From the NCBI GenBank assembly GCA_903848465.1, contig CAINGK010000190.1:1-38241 (forward strand): a DNA stretch of 38,241 nt, written 5' to 3'. Position numbers and translations under genes: made by a program. Each line of letters opens with the position of its first letter. Positions within the stretch are counted from its first letter, which is position 1. The notes under the pieces were generated by a model. That model had not been told where the DNA came from, made no database searches, and was given only the letters and a program-made list of their open reading frames with translations. This document shows positions 1 to 7,491 of this stretch, piece after piece. Origin of the DNA: an uncultured Verrucomicrobiota bacterium (GTDB lineage Bacteria > Verrucomicrobiota > Verrucomicrobiia > Verrucomicrobiales > Verrucomicrobiaceae).

Positions 1-137
1 CCCTCCTGCGCCTCGTCTCCGCCCTGCTCTGCGAGCAAAGCGATGAGTGGAGCACCGGCAAAATTTACCTCAACATGAACTCCGCTGAACCATCCCAAAC
101 CTGATCGCCACTTTTACAGAATAAAATTTGCGCCGCC
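1..137 (+). repeat. Inverted terminal copy of an IS256-family right end (left side)
   Basis: Positions 1-137 are the exact reverse complement of 38104-38240. The shared block contains the end of a transposase reading frame, its stop codon at 102-104, and about 33 bp of AT-richer sequence that should include the right inverted repeat of the element. Identity ends after 137, where the left flank reads aacgacg and the right flank gccgccg. The exact IS terminus cannot be fixed because the last few bases (gcgccgcc) could be shared by chance. Only the 3' part of the element is inside the window. Confidence 0.85.
3..104 (+). mobile_element. IS256-family (mutator type) transposase, C-terminal fragment
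   Basis: The open frame enters from outside the window and encodes 33 residues ending NSAEPSQT before TGA at 102-104. The stretch RLVSALLCEQSDEWSTGK followed by IYLNM resembles the extreme C-terminus of IS256-family transposases, which typically end with an L-x-SALL-x-E-x-x-EEW-x-TG-R/K-x-YL pattern after the DDE catalytic core. None of the catalytic residues are visible, so activity cannot be judged. The same frame occurs at the other end on the opposite strand. The family assignment rests on this short tail alone. Confidence 0.7.
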
Positions 138-661
138 AACGACGCGTGGAGAGGATATTCGCCGTCATCAACCAAATGGAAGCCGATGGGGTCATCGGCC
201 GGTATGCCATAGGCGGTGCGGTGGGCTCGATCTTCTGGCTGGAACCGATTACGACGAAGGATTTGGATGTCTTTGTGATGCTGCCAACATCTCCTGGCGG
301 ATCATTGCTGACTCTGGGACCTATTTACGAATACCTGCTGGTCCGGGGCTATCCGCCCCAGGGGCAGTTTATCACTATTGAAGGATGGGCGGTGGAATTT
401 GTGCCGCCAGGCACCTCCTTGGTGGAGGAGGCACTGGCTCAAGCGGTCGAACGTGATGTGAATGGCATTCCTGCCCGCGTCTTCACCGCAGAGCATCTGG
501 CGGCCATATGTCTGCAAGTTGGCAGGTCAAAGGACCATGACCGGGTGATCCGGTTTGTAGAAGCCGAGGTGCTTGATGCGGAAGCTTTTGAAGTTATCCT
601 TCAACGTCACGATCTGATGGGAAAGTGGCGCAAGTTTCAGCACGACTATCTTGAGACATGA
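128..661 (+). CDS. Nucleotidyltransferase-like protein (AbiEii/MNT-like fold), 5' end next to IS
   Basis: 177 residues if started at TTG 128. That TTG lies inside the IS-derived repeat, and an in-frame stop at 122-124 rules out a longer protein. GTG at 146 is the alternative start. The N-terminal part has a nucleotidyltransferase-type pattern, RYAIGGAVGSIFWLEP, followed by TTKDLDVFVML, which gives a GG then D-x-D arrangement for metal and NTP binding. Such proteins include toxin-like enzymes and uncharacterised NTases; the substrate here cannot be told. The gene overlaps the next one by ATGA (658-661), suggesting translational coupling. The IS probably replaced the native promoter and perhaps the first codons, so expression may now depend on the IS end. 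Confidence 0.7.
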   Translation: MRRQRRVERIFAVINQMEADGVIGRYAIGGAVGSIFWLEPITTKDLDVFVMLPTSPGGSLLTLGPIYEYLLVRGYPPQGQFITIEGWAVEFVPPGTSLVEEALAQAVERDVNGIPARVFTAEHLAAICLQVGRSKDHDRVIRFVEAEVLDAEAFEVILQRHDLMGKWRKFQHDYLET

Positions 662-837
662 ATGACATAATAAAGCAGATCCACGTGCGGAAGCTGGAGC
701 GGAGAAAGCAGCTTGCTGCGCTGCCCGTGGGGGAGAAACTACGTATGCTGGAGGAAATGCTGGCTGCCACAAGGGCCATCAGCGCGAGCCGCCCATCGAA
801 GCCGAAGAACCCGATTCGATGGTCAAAAACGGTCTAA
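658..837 (+). CDS. Small basic protein coupled to the nucleotidyltransferase-like gene
   Basis: 59 residues, starting at the ATG inside the ATGA overlap with the upstream gene and ending at TAA 835-837. It begins MNDIIKQIHVRKLERRKQ and contains LPVGEKLRMLEEMLAATRAI, a predicted amphipathic helix, followed by a basic Ser/Pro/Lys-rich tail ending RWSKTV. No catalytic motif is visible. The size, charge and stop-start overlap fit a partner or antitoxin-like subunit of the upstream nucleotidyltransferase, but that is inferred from layout. The stretch from 838 to 953 before feoA holds no gene I can support. Confidence 0.6.
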   Translation: MNDIIKQIHVRKLERRKQLAALPVGEKLRMLEEMLAATRAISASRPSKPKNPIRWSKTV

Positions 838-953
838 AGGCCCGCCTGGAACGCAAAATCCGCTCAAAGTACGCATTTGCCAGAATCCCAGTTCTTGTTA
901 ATCTCATGCAAGGTTCTGCGACAGAGTCTCAGTTGCATCACCGTTTTACTCTC

Positions 954-1193
954 ATGTACGCCGCCACCCTTGCTGATCTCCCTGTTGGCACAGATGCCAT
1001 CGTCCAGGCCATGCCCACCGGACGTTCCTGCCTCACGCGGTTGCGTGAGATGGGCATTGTCCCCGGCACCCGCGTCCGGGTGACGCGACGTGCGCCGCTC
1101 GGCGAACCCATCGAAATCTGCGTTCGCGGCTCCCATCTTTCCATGCGCAATCATGAGGCGGCATTCATCGCCATCGCCCCCGCCGCCGCATGA
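954..1193 (+). CDS. feoA: Ferrous iron transport protein A (FeoA)
   Basis: 79 residues from ATG 954. A start at 906 is in frame but would add 16 residues not usual for this family. FeoA is a small cytoplasmic SH3-like protein that works with the FeoB permease in Fe2+ uptake. The family pattern is clear: LADLPVGTDAIV, then LTRLREMGIVPGTRVRVTRR, then PLGEPIEICVRGSHLSMRN near the C-terminus. The stop codon overlaps the feoB start (ATGA at 1190-1193), so the two are translationally coupled. I saw no Fur-like operator upstream that I would defend. Confidence 0.9.
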   Translation: MYAATLADLPVGTDAIVQAMPTGRSCLTRLREMGIVPGTRVRVTRRAPLGEPIEICVRGSHLSMRNHEAAFIAIAPAAA

Positions 1194-3274
1194 GCCAGGC
1201 CACGTCTGAACCGCCACTCATCGCCATTGTGGGCAACCCGAACTCCGGGAAAACCACACTTTTCAACCTGCTCACGGGGCTGAAGCAAAAGGTGGCCAAC
1301 TACCCAGGTGTGACCGTCGAAAAGAAGATCGGCGAATGCTACAGCCAGCATGGGAAAAAATTGCGGCTGATTGATCTGCCCGGGGCTTACAGCCTGAATG
1401 CACGCTCACCCGATGAAGCCGTGCTGCGTGACGTTTTGCTGGGTCGCCGGCCGGAAACACCGCGTCCGGACCGGGTGGTCTGTGTGGTGGATTCGGCCAA
1501 TCTGGAACGCAATCTGTACATGGTCAGCCAGGTGCTCGAACTCGGCCTGCCGACGATTCTGGTGCTGAACATGATCGACGTCGCCGTGCAGCGCGAATGG
1601 CGCATTGATGCCGCCAAGTTGTCCGAACTGCTCGGAGTCGTGGTGGTGAAAACTCAGGCGGTGACTGGCCAGGGCCTGATCGAACTCAAGCTGGCCCTCA
1701 GCCGGGAAGACCTTACGCCTCCAAAGTGGCAGAGCGCGCAACTGCCCGATGGAGTGCGAGTTGCGCTGGAGCAAAGCCGCGGCCCCTTGTGCCAGACGGG
1801 AGCCATTCACAGCCAGGCCTCGCTGCTGGAGCCGCTGTATTTGCTGTCGGATCACGATCCGACGCACTATGGCATCGCTGACACTCAGATCGGACGCATT
1901 CAGGAGCTGCGTAGCCAGATGGAAGCCAGCTTTCCCGGCTGGGAGGACGAACTTGTCGCCGAGCGCTACCGTGGCATTGAGAAACTGTGCGAGCAGGTCT
2001 TGAAGCGGCCGGATCAAGAGATCGAAACCATCACCACAAAAATTGACCGTATCCTGCTGCATCCGGTCCTTGGATTCGTGAACCTGCTGCTCGTGCTTGG
2101 GCTGCTGTTCTTCCTCATTTTCAAGGTCGCCGAAGGCCCCATGGGCTGGATTGAGGCCGGGTTCGGCCAGTTGGGCAAGTGGGTCGAGGGATTGATGGCT
2201 GTTGGGGATTTTCGCGACCTTATTGTGAATGGTGTCGTGCCTGGAGTTGGCGGCGTGGTCATCTTCTTGCCGCAGATTCTCATCCTCTTCTTCTTTATCG
2301 GCATTATGGAGGACACGGGCTACATGTCGCGTCTCGCCTTCATTATGGACTGGGCGATGAGCAAAGTAGGACTCAACGGCAAATCGTTCCTGCCCTTCCT
2401 CAGCTCGTATGCCTGCGCCATTCCAGGCGTCATGGCGGCGCGCACCATCGACAGTCCGAAGGATCGCTTGATCACCATTTTGATTGCGCCGCTGGCCTCC
2501 TGCTCGGCCCGGTTGCCGGTCTATTCGCTGCTCATTGGTGTGCTGTTTCCGGTGGGCGAGGTCGGTGCGCTGACTCAGGCGGCTATTATGCTGGGGCTGT
2601 ATGCTCTCGGCACATTCGGTGCCTTTGCGTTCGCCTGGGTTTTCAACAAGTGCGTCATGAAAGGCTCGGCCAGCCCCATGATCCTGGAGATGCCTTCCTA
2701 TAAGATGCCCGCCCTCAAATCCATCCTGCTTCAGGTGTGGCATCGTGCGCGCATGTTTCTGGTCCGTGCCGGTACGATCATCATGGGCATTTCCATTCTG
2801 ATCTGGGCTGCTTCGACTTATCCGAAGACCGATACGGAGGACAAGGCGCTCCAGCTTGAAAACAGCTTCGCGGGTCGTGCTGGCAAGCTGATCGAGCCAG
2901 CCATCGCTCCGCTCGGTTACGACTGGAAGATTGGAATCGGACTTATTGGCAGCTTTGCCGCCCGCGAGGTATTCAATTCCACGATGGGTGTCGTTTATGC
3001 GGTGGAAAGCGAAGGCGACGACAACCTGAAGCCGCTGCGCGACAAACTTGCCTCGGAACGCCGTCCTGATGGTCGGGCGGTGTACACGCCGCTCGTTTGC
3101 ATCAGCCTGCTGGTCTTTTACGTCTTCGCCATGCAGTGCGTCAGCACCATCGCCATCGTGAAACGCGAGACGGGAAGTTGGAAATGGGCGATGTTTCAAC
3201 TCGGATACATGACCGGAACGGCGTATGTACTAAGCCTGCTGATCTTCCAGATCGGCAGTGCGCTGGGCTATTAA
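1190..3274 (+). CDS. feoB: Ferrous iron transporter FeoB
   Basis: 694 residues, slightly short for the family (about 700-770). FeoB is an inner-membrane Fe2+ permease with a cytosolic GTPase-like domain. The G domain is complete: G1 GNPNSGKTTL at residues 15-24, G3 DLPG at 62-65 and G4 NMID at 127-130. After a helical linker, the membrane part starts near residue 285 (VLGFVNLLLVLGLLFFLIF) and carries two similar gate regions, the first around FLPQILILFFFIGIMEDTGY followed by SYACAIPGVMAART, the second near the C-terminus. The last helices end LLIFQIGSALGY. It starts inside feoA and is followed 12 bp downstream by a small Cys-rich membrane protein. Confidence 0.96.
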   Translation: MSQATSEPPLIAIVGNPNSGKTTLFNLLTGLKQKVANYPGVTVEKKIGECYSQHGKKLRLIDLPGAYSLNARSPDEAVLRDVLLGRRPETPRPDRVVCVVDSANLERNLYMVSQVLELGLPTILVLNMIDVAVQREWRIDAAKLSELLGVVVVKTQAVTGQGLIELKLALSREDLTPPKWQSAQLPDGVRVALEQSRGPLCQTGAIHSQASLLEPLYLLSDHDPTHYGIADTQIGRIQELRSQMEASFPGWEDELVAERYRGIEKLCEQVLKRPDQEIETITTKIDRILLHPVLGFVNLLLVLGLLFFLIFKVAEGPMGWIEAGFGQLGKWVEGLMAVGDFRDLIVNGVVPGVGGVVIFLPQILILFFFIGIMEDTGYMSRLAFIMDWAMSKVGLNGKSFLPFLSSYACAIPGVMAARTIDSPKDRLITILIAPLASCSARLPVYSLLIGVLFPVGEVGALTQAAIMLGLYALGTFGAFAFAWVFNKCVMKGSASPMILEMPSYKMPALKSILLQVWHRARMFLVRAGTIIMGISILIWAASTYPKTDTEDKALQLENSFAGRAGKLIEPAIAPLGYDWKIGIGLIGSFAAREVFNSTMGVVYAVESEGDDNLKPLRDKLASERRPDGRAVYTPLVCISLLVFYVFAMQCVSTIAIVKRETGSWKWAMFQLGYMTGTAYVLSLLIFQIGSALGY

Positions 3275-3286
3275 CCACTTCACACC

Positions 3287-3415
3287 ATGAACGCAGACTG
3301 GCAATCCATCGCAGCAATCGCGGTCATACTCGTCACAATCACGCTGTTTATCATTCGCTCTGCCAAACGCCGCAAGAAACCCGGATGTGGCGGCAGTTGC
3401 GGCTGTGGGAAATGA
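3287..3415 (+). CDS. FeoB-associated Cys-rich membrane protein (FeoC position)
   Basis: 42 residues from ATG 3287 to TGA 3413-3415. It has one transmembrane helix (SIAAIAVILVTITLFIIRS), then a basic stop-transfer patch SAKRRKK and a Cys/Gly tail CGGSCGCGK. This matches the small FeoB-associated Cys-rich family found after feoB in many bacteria and placed where FeoC sits in enterobacteria. The three cysteines could bind iron or an Fe-S cluster at the cytoplasmic mouth of FeoB; that role is inferred. The gap to feoB is 12 bp and to the next gene 21 bp, so it is probably in the same transcript. Confidence 0.85.
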   Translation: MNADWQSIAAIAVILVTITLFIIRSAKRRKKPGCGGSCGCGK

Positions 3416-3436
3416 GGCTCAGAGTGCGGCCCTGAC

Positions 3437-4327
3437 ATGATAGCGATTGATCTTTGCACGTTTGATCCCGGAGTTGCCGCCAAATCACCTGCCGCATTTG
3501 CCGGAGTCGTGGTGGACTGTGTGGAGTCCGCCTGGGAAAATGGTGCAGACCTCGTACTGCTGCCGGAATTTACCTGGGTAGGGTTGGAGCCGCTGGTTGA
3601 GCCGCGAAGGCTGCAACGAGTGGCCGAGGTGTTTTGGGAGGAGGTGCTACCGGGCCTGAAATCGTTGCTGATGCGCCCCGGCAAGGCAGTCGTGCTCGGC
3701 ACCGTGCCGTTTTGGGATGCAGAACGTCAGGAACTGCGCAACCGGGCACCGATTCTGGTGGAAGATCGAGTCCTGTTTCAGGACAAACTGCACCTGACGC
3801 CGTGGGAAGCGGAATTTTCGGCGGGCACTGAACTGCGCCTCTGGGAGTTTGCCGGGCTGCGCTTTGCGGTGGTGATCTGCCTCGACATCGAGATTCCTGA
3901 AATCAGCACACGGCTGCGCGGGGCGGGTGTGGATGTCATTCTCGTGCCGAGCGCGACGGAAACAGTTTTGGGAGTCGAGCGAATTGGGCGCTGCGCCTCG
4001 GCGCGTGCAGTGGAATTGGGCTGCGTCGTCGGAGTGTGCCACCTCACAGGCAGGGCTGTGACCGATTTGATCGATGTGAATGTGGGCCGGACTGCGGTTT
4101 ATGTCCCTTCGCAGGCGGCGTTTCGCGATGCGCCGCGGTGGAAAGAGAGCGACATATTTGAAAGCGGGATCCACAAGCAGCGACTCATGGTTGATCGCAA
4201 GCTCCTACAGGTCATGCGCCGGATGCCGTTGGAGACCAATCCGTCTCTGTTGAAAAAGATGCCAGCTTTTGAACTCGTGCGAGCTGATCCCGCTCAAGGC
4301 TCAGGCCTTGGCTTTCGACTTGTGTGA
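3437..4327 (+). CDS. Carbon-nitrogen hydrolase (nitrilase superfamily)
   Basis: 296 residues. The nitrilase-superfamily Glu-Lys-Cys triad is visible: E44 in VLLPEFTWVG, K117 in FQDKLHLTPWE and C148 in FAVVICLDIEIPE. These enzymes hydrolyse amides or nitriles in the cytoplasm. No signal peptide is present. The context does not fix the substrate; the sequence type (short N-terminus, DKLHLTPWE) fits a broad omega-amidase or amidohydrolase group. It lies 21 bp after the feo genes on the same strand, so may be co-transcribed, though a functional link to iron is unproven. Its 3' end overlaps the convergent L,D-transpeptidase gene by 27 bp. Confidence 0.88.
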   Translation: MIAIDLCTFDPGVAAKSPAAFAGVVVDCVESAWENGADLVLLPEFTWVGLEPLVEPRRLQRVAEVFWEEVLPGLKSLLMRPGKAVVLGTVPFWDAERQELRNRAPILVEDRVLFQDKLHLTPWEAEFSAGTELRLWEFAGLRFAVVICLDIEIPEISTRLRGAGVDVILVPSATETVLGVERIGRCASARAVELGCVVGVCHLTGRAVTDLIDVNVGRTAVYVPSQAAFRDAPRWKESDIFESGIHKQRLMVDRKLLQVMRRMPLETNPSLLKKMPAFELVRADPAQGSGLGFRLV

Positions 4328-5152
4328 GGTATGCCCCGCCACTTTAGTATAGGACTTTGATTTGGATGATTTCGACTTGTGGGCCGGCTTTTCGAGTTCA
4401 GGGCCGACTTTGCCCTTTGCCTTGGCTTCGTTTTTTTCGGCACGCTTTTTTTCACCCTCGGAGGGGGCCATGCTTGGAATTTCGATGGGTTGAGACGCCT
4501 GCTGCGTGGCTGGTGCATTGAGGGCTGGGGAACCATCCGTATCATCCGAAGCGGCGACAGGCTTTTCCTTTTCGCTTGGTGGTAGGTGCCCCTTGGTGAT
4601 GACCACCTTGGCACCGACATTCACGTTGTCGAACAGGTCAACAACATCCTTCATGCCCATGCGCACGCAGCCGTAGCTGGCAGGTTTGCCGAGCCGGTTT
4701 TCCTCAGGGGTGCCGTGGATGTAGATGAAACGGTTGAAGGCGTTTTTATTGCTGGTTTCCATGCCCCGCAGCCAGAGGATGCGAGAAACGATGGGATCAC
4801 GACCTGGAGCGTTGGGCTTGAGCACCTCACCGTTCCAGCGGCGGCTTTTCAACACGGCTCCCGGCGGCAGGCCCTTGCCGATTTTGGCGATGACTTCATG
4901 CTGGCCCAGCGGCGTCCGGTTGCTGCCTTTCTGGTCACCGAGGCCAAACTTCGAAGTCGAGATGATGTATTCCTTGGTGAGCTTGCCCTGGCTGTAAATG
5001 CCGAGCTTTTGATCTTTGACGCTGACCACCACATCCCCTTTTGGCGTTGTGGTACACTGACTGAGTGCTCCAGCCACCAAGATCCCCCCAAGCGCCTTGA
5101 ACAGGCCATTGGCTAGATGGGTTTTTTGAGAGGTCTGGCTAAAAAGCAGCAT
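4301..5152 (-). CDS. L,D-transpeptidase (YkuD family), membrane-anchored
   Basis: 283 residues. The YkuD catalytic region is intact: YIHGTPEENRLGKPASYGCV, followed by RMG, gives the His and the nucleophilic Cys of L,D-transpeptidases, which make 3-3 peptidoglycan crosslinks or attach proteins to the wall. The N-terminus has a hydrophobic stretch (LFKALGGILVAGALSQC) with Cys in lipoprotein position, although Gln before it is unusual. The last 90 residues are low complexity (Lys, Ala, Ser, Pro) and end KSKSSKSKSYTKVAGHTSHK, perhaps wall- or nucleic-acid-binding. The gene converges on, and overlaps, the nitrilase gene. The exact start is uncertain: the first ATG gives about 16 residues before the hydrophobic segment. 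Confidence 0.88.
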   Translation of the reverse strand: MLLFSQTSQKTHLANGLFKALGGILVAGALSQCTTTPKGDVVVSVKDQKLGIYSQGKLTKEYIISTSKFGLGDQKGSNRTPLGQHEVIAKIGKGLPPGAVLKSRRWNGEVLKPNAPGRDPIVSRILWLRGMETSNKNAFNRFIYIHGTPEENRLGKPASYGCVRMGMKDVVDLFDNVNVGAKVVITKGHLPPSEKEKPVAASDDTDGSPALNAPATQQASQPIEIPSMAPSEGEKKRAEKNEAKAKGKVGPELEKPAHKSKSSKSKSYTKVAGHTSHKSKAKA

Positions 5153-5203
5153 GGGCCAGAAGAGTGATATAAGCTAAGATGTTCGCAACTATGAATTATT
5201 ACA

Positions 5204-5221
5204 GTGATTAACGTGAATCAC
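5204..5221. promoter_or_regulatory. Dyad GTGATT-N6-AATCAC in a divergent intergenic region
   Basis: A perfect 6-bp inverted repeat with a 6-bp spacer sits in the 5153-5319 region between the divergent L,D-transpeptidase and acetyltransferase genes. The surroundings are more AT-rich than neighbouring DNA. Its size and position fit an operator for a dimeric regulator, but a dyad of this length can occur by chance and no regulator is identified. Confidence 0.3.
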
Positions 5222-5319
5222 CAAGCATCTATTTCGCAAGACCCGTGCCATTTGAGCTATTGATGCTTGTCAAAAAAGGCAGCATGTCACCCTTTCCACC
5301 TTTTTCAACCCCCGCAAAC

Positions 5320-5802
5320 ATGGACGATCCACCTCTTTTCATCCGCCCGTACCAGGATTCGGACCTGCCGCACTTGCGCCAGATCACCGTGGCATCCTTT
5401 GGCAGCGTCGCCTTGGAGCAGATGCTGGAGCACAAGTTTGGCCTGTGGAATGAGCGCGACTGGAAGGTGCGCAAGGCCAGCCACATCGACGATGACGTGG
5501 CGCAGTGCCCAGAGGGGTGTTTTGTGGCCGAGCGTGGTGCGGAGATCCTGGGCTACATCACCACCCGGCTGGATCGAAGGAATGCGAGGGGCCGGATTCC
5601 CAACGTCGCCGTGGTGGAAAGTGCCCGGGGTTTAGGCCTCGGGCGCCGTCTGATCCAGCACGCACTCGACTACATGCGCGAGGAGGGAATGAAGCTGGCG
5701 CAGATCGAAACCATGGCCTCGAATGCCATCGGCCAGCACCTTTATCCGAGCTGTGGATTTGAGGAAGTCGCCCGTCAGGTACACTATGCCATGAAGCTCT
5801 GA
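5320..5802 (+). CDS. GNAT-family N-acetyltransferase
   Basis: 160 residues from ATG 5320; in-frame starts at 5245 (GTG) and 5284 (ATG) are possible but the domain begins LFIRPYQDSDLPHLRQI, just after 5320. The acetyl-CoA binding motif A is clear: NVAVVESARGLGLGRRLIQ, with R-G-L-G-L-G, preceded by the beta-4 strand ILGYITTRL and followed by a helix and LYPSCGFEEVARQVHYAMKL, a typical GNAT C-terminus. The family transfers an acetyl group from acetyl-CoA to an amine of a small molecule or protein; the substrate is not evident. It reads away from the L,D-transpeptidase and towards the helicase. Confidence 0.85.
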   Translation: MDDPPLFIRPYQDSDLPHLRQITVASFGSVALEQMLEHKFGLWNERDWKVRKASHIDDDVAQCPEGCFVAERGAEILGYITTRLDRRNARGRIPNVAVVESARGLGLGRRLIQHALDYMREEGMKLAQIETMASNAIGQHLYPSCGFEEVARQVHYAMKL

Positions 5803-5883
5803 CCCCGTCCGCCAGAAGTCTGCGGGTTTGCATTGTCCCCCAAACTGGTCGATAAACCCTGCCTCCTACCTCTAGAAACGCTT

Positions 5884-7491
5884 GTGACCACCCCACGCAG
5901 ACCCGAACACGCCCCGAAGAAACCCTCCCTTTTCAGCCGATTAAAAGACGGCCTGAAACGTGTCATTGGCGGAGGCAAGAAGAAGGAAGCAGCCCATGTG
6001 CCTGCCAAAGAGCACTCGAAGGACCACCATCCTGCCGCGATTCATGCGCATAAGCGTCCGCATGACGACAAGCCCCGCGAGCACGCGCCGCGTGAAGCCC
6101 GCCCGCCGCGCGAGCGCAGTGAGCGTCCAGAGCGATCCGAGCGTCCAGAACGTGATAGCCGTCGTGGTCCGCCGCGTGGCCGTGAGCGCGATGACAAGCG
6201 TCCGCCGCGTGGCCCCCGTGAGGACAAACCCGTGCGCGAAAATCATGCCCCGGTGCCACCTCCACCGTCACCGCCCGTTCCGGAAGGCCCTTTTCCGGAA
6301 GCCTTTGAGGTGCTCGGTCTCTCACCTGCCGTGCTGGCAGCCGTGCGTGAAACCGGCTACACCACGCCCACGACCATTCAGGAGAAATCGATCCCCATCA
6401 TTCTCACCGGAAGAGATGTGATCGGTGCTTCGCAGACTGGTACCGGCAAGACCGCAGCCTTCGCCCTGCCCACGCTCACCCGCATGGGTGCTCCCGGGAA
6501 ATTCCGCGTTCTCGTCCTCGAACCCGTGCGCGAACTTGCCGCACAGGTGGTCGAACAGTTTGAAAAGTACGGCAAGCACACTGGCCTGCGCGTTCTCCTC
6601 GTCCACGGTGGCGTCGGCTATGATAAGCAACGCAAAGGCTTGCAGGAAGGCGTCGATATCGTCGTCGCCACGCCAGGACGTCTCCTTGATTTCATGCAGG
6701 AAGGCATCGCCGATCTGCGCGGTGTGGAAGTGCTGATCCTCGATGAAGTCGATCGCATGCTCGACATGGGCTTTCTTCCTGACGTGCGCCGCATCGTCGA
6801 AAAAACCCCGCCTGCGCGCCAGACGCTGTTTTTCTCGGCCACCATGCCGCCGCAGATCAAGAGTCTTGCAGATTTCGCGCTCAAAGATCCTGAAAGCGTC
6901 GAAGTGGGCATTCGCTTCTCCGCTGCGGAGACCGTCAGTCATTACATGTATCCGGTGGCCAGCGACCAGCGCATGGAACTCCTGCTCGCCATCCTGAAGC
7001 AGACTCATTTCGAGAGCGTCATGATCTTCACCCGCACCAAAGTGCAGGCCGACCAGATCTATTCCGCGCTCAATCAACTCAACGAGTACAAGGTCGCCGT
7101 CATGCACTCCGACATCGGCCAGCGGGATCGCGAACGCGCCTTGCAGGGCTTCCGCAATGGTGAATTTGAAATCATCGTCGCTACCGATCTCGCCGCACGC
7201 GGTCTTGATGTCAGCGGTGTGACTCACGTCATCAATTACATGGTCCCCGAGCATTCGGAGGACTATGTACACCGCATTGGCCGCACTGGCCGTGCGCAGA
7301 AGGAAGGTGATGCTTTCACCCTCTTCGCGGCTGATGAACTCATGAACGTGGCTTCCATCGAGCGTCTGATCAGTCAGAAAATCGAGCGCCGTAAGCTCGA
7401 AGGCTTCAGCTACAAATACACCACGGCTCTCGACGACGAAGATCGCGCTCGCGCCATCCTCACCGGCCGGAAAAAGAAGAAGCGGCGGTAA
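5884..7491 (+). CDS. DEAD-box-type ATP-dependent RNA helicase with Arg/Pro-rich N-terminal extension (DEVD motif II)
   Basis: 535 residues from GTG 5884; TTG 5833 would add 17. The core has all SF2 DEAD-box motifs: Q motif (YTTPTTIQEKSIPI), motif I SQTGTGKT, Ia PVRELAAQ (usually PTRELA), TPGR, motif II DEVD at 6742-6753 instead of DEAD, SAT, RGLD and HRIGRTGR. It should unwind short RNA duplexes, for example in ribosome assembly or mRNA decay. The first 130 residues are disordered, rich in Arg, Glu, Pro and His, with SERPERSERPERD repeats and a PVPPPPSPPVPEGP linker, likely an RNA-binding tail placed N-terminally rather than at the usual C-terminus. It ends in a KKKKRR cluster. Its 3' end overlaps the convergent glycosyltransferase gene by 32 bp. 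Confidence 0.93.
   Translation: MTTPRRPEHAPKKPSLFSRLKDGLKRVIGGGKKKEAAHVPAKEHSKDHHPAAIHAHKRPHDDKPREHAPREARPPRERSERPERSERPERDSRRGPPRGRERDDKRPPRGPREDKPVRENHAPVPPPPSPPVPEGPFPEAFEVLGLSPAVLAAVRETGYTTPTTIQEKSIPIILTGRDVIGASQTGTGKTAAFALPTLTRMGAPGKFRVLVLEPVRELAAQVVEQFEKYGKHTGLRVLLVHGGVGYDKQRKGLQEGVDIVVATPGRLLDFMQEGIADLRGVEVLILDEVDRMLDMGFLPDVRRIVEKTPPARQTLFFSATMPPQIKSLADFALKDPESVEVGIRFSAAETVSHYMYPVASDQRMELLLAILKQTHFESVMIFTRTKVQADQIYSALNQLNEYKVAVMHSDIGQRDRERALQGFRNGEFEIIVATDLAARGLDVSGVTHVINYMVPEHSEDYVHRIGRTGRAQKEGDAFTLFAADELMNVASIERLISQKIERRKLEGFSYKYTTALDDEDRARAILTGRKKKKRR

Noticed and set aside
1406..3199. Open frame of 597 codons on the minus strand opposite feoB
   Set aside because: It is a shadow of high-GC codon usage in the clear FeoB gene; its translation is His/Gln/Arg-rich and has no domain.
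5833..5883. TTG 5833 as helicase start
   Set aside because: The 17 extra residues lack a sensible N-terminus; GTG 5884 gives a basic start typical of such tails. This remains uncertain.
6100..6240. Repetitive region within the helicase gene as a separate repeat element
   Set aside because: It is codon-level repetition encoding the Arg/Glu/Pro-rich tail and stays in frame.
6322..7272. Open frame of 316 codons opposite the RNA helicase
   Set aside because: The helicase motifs fully account for this DNA; the antisense product has no recognisable family.
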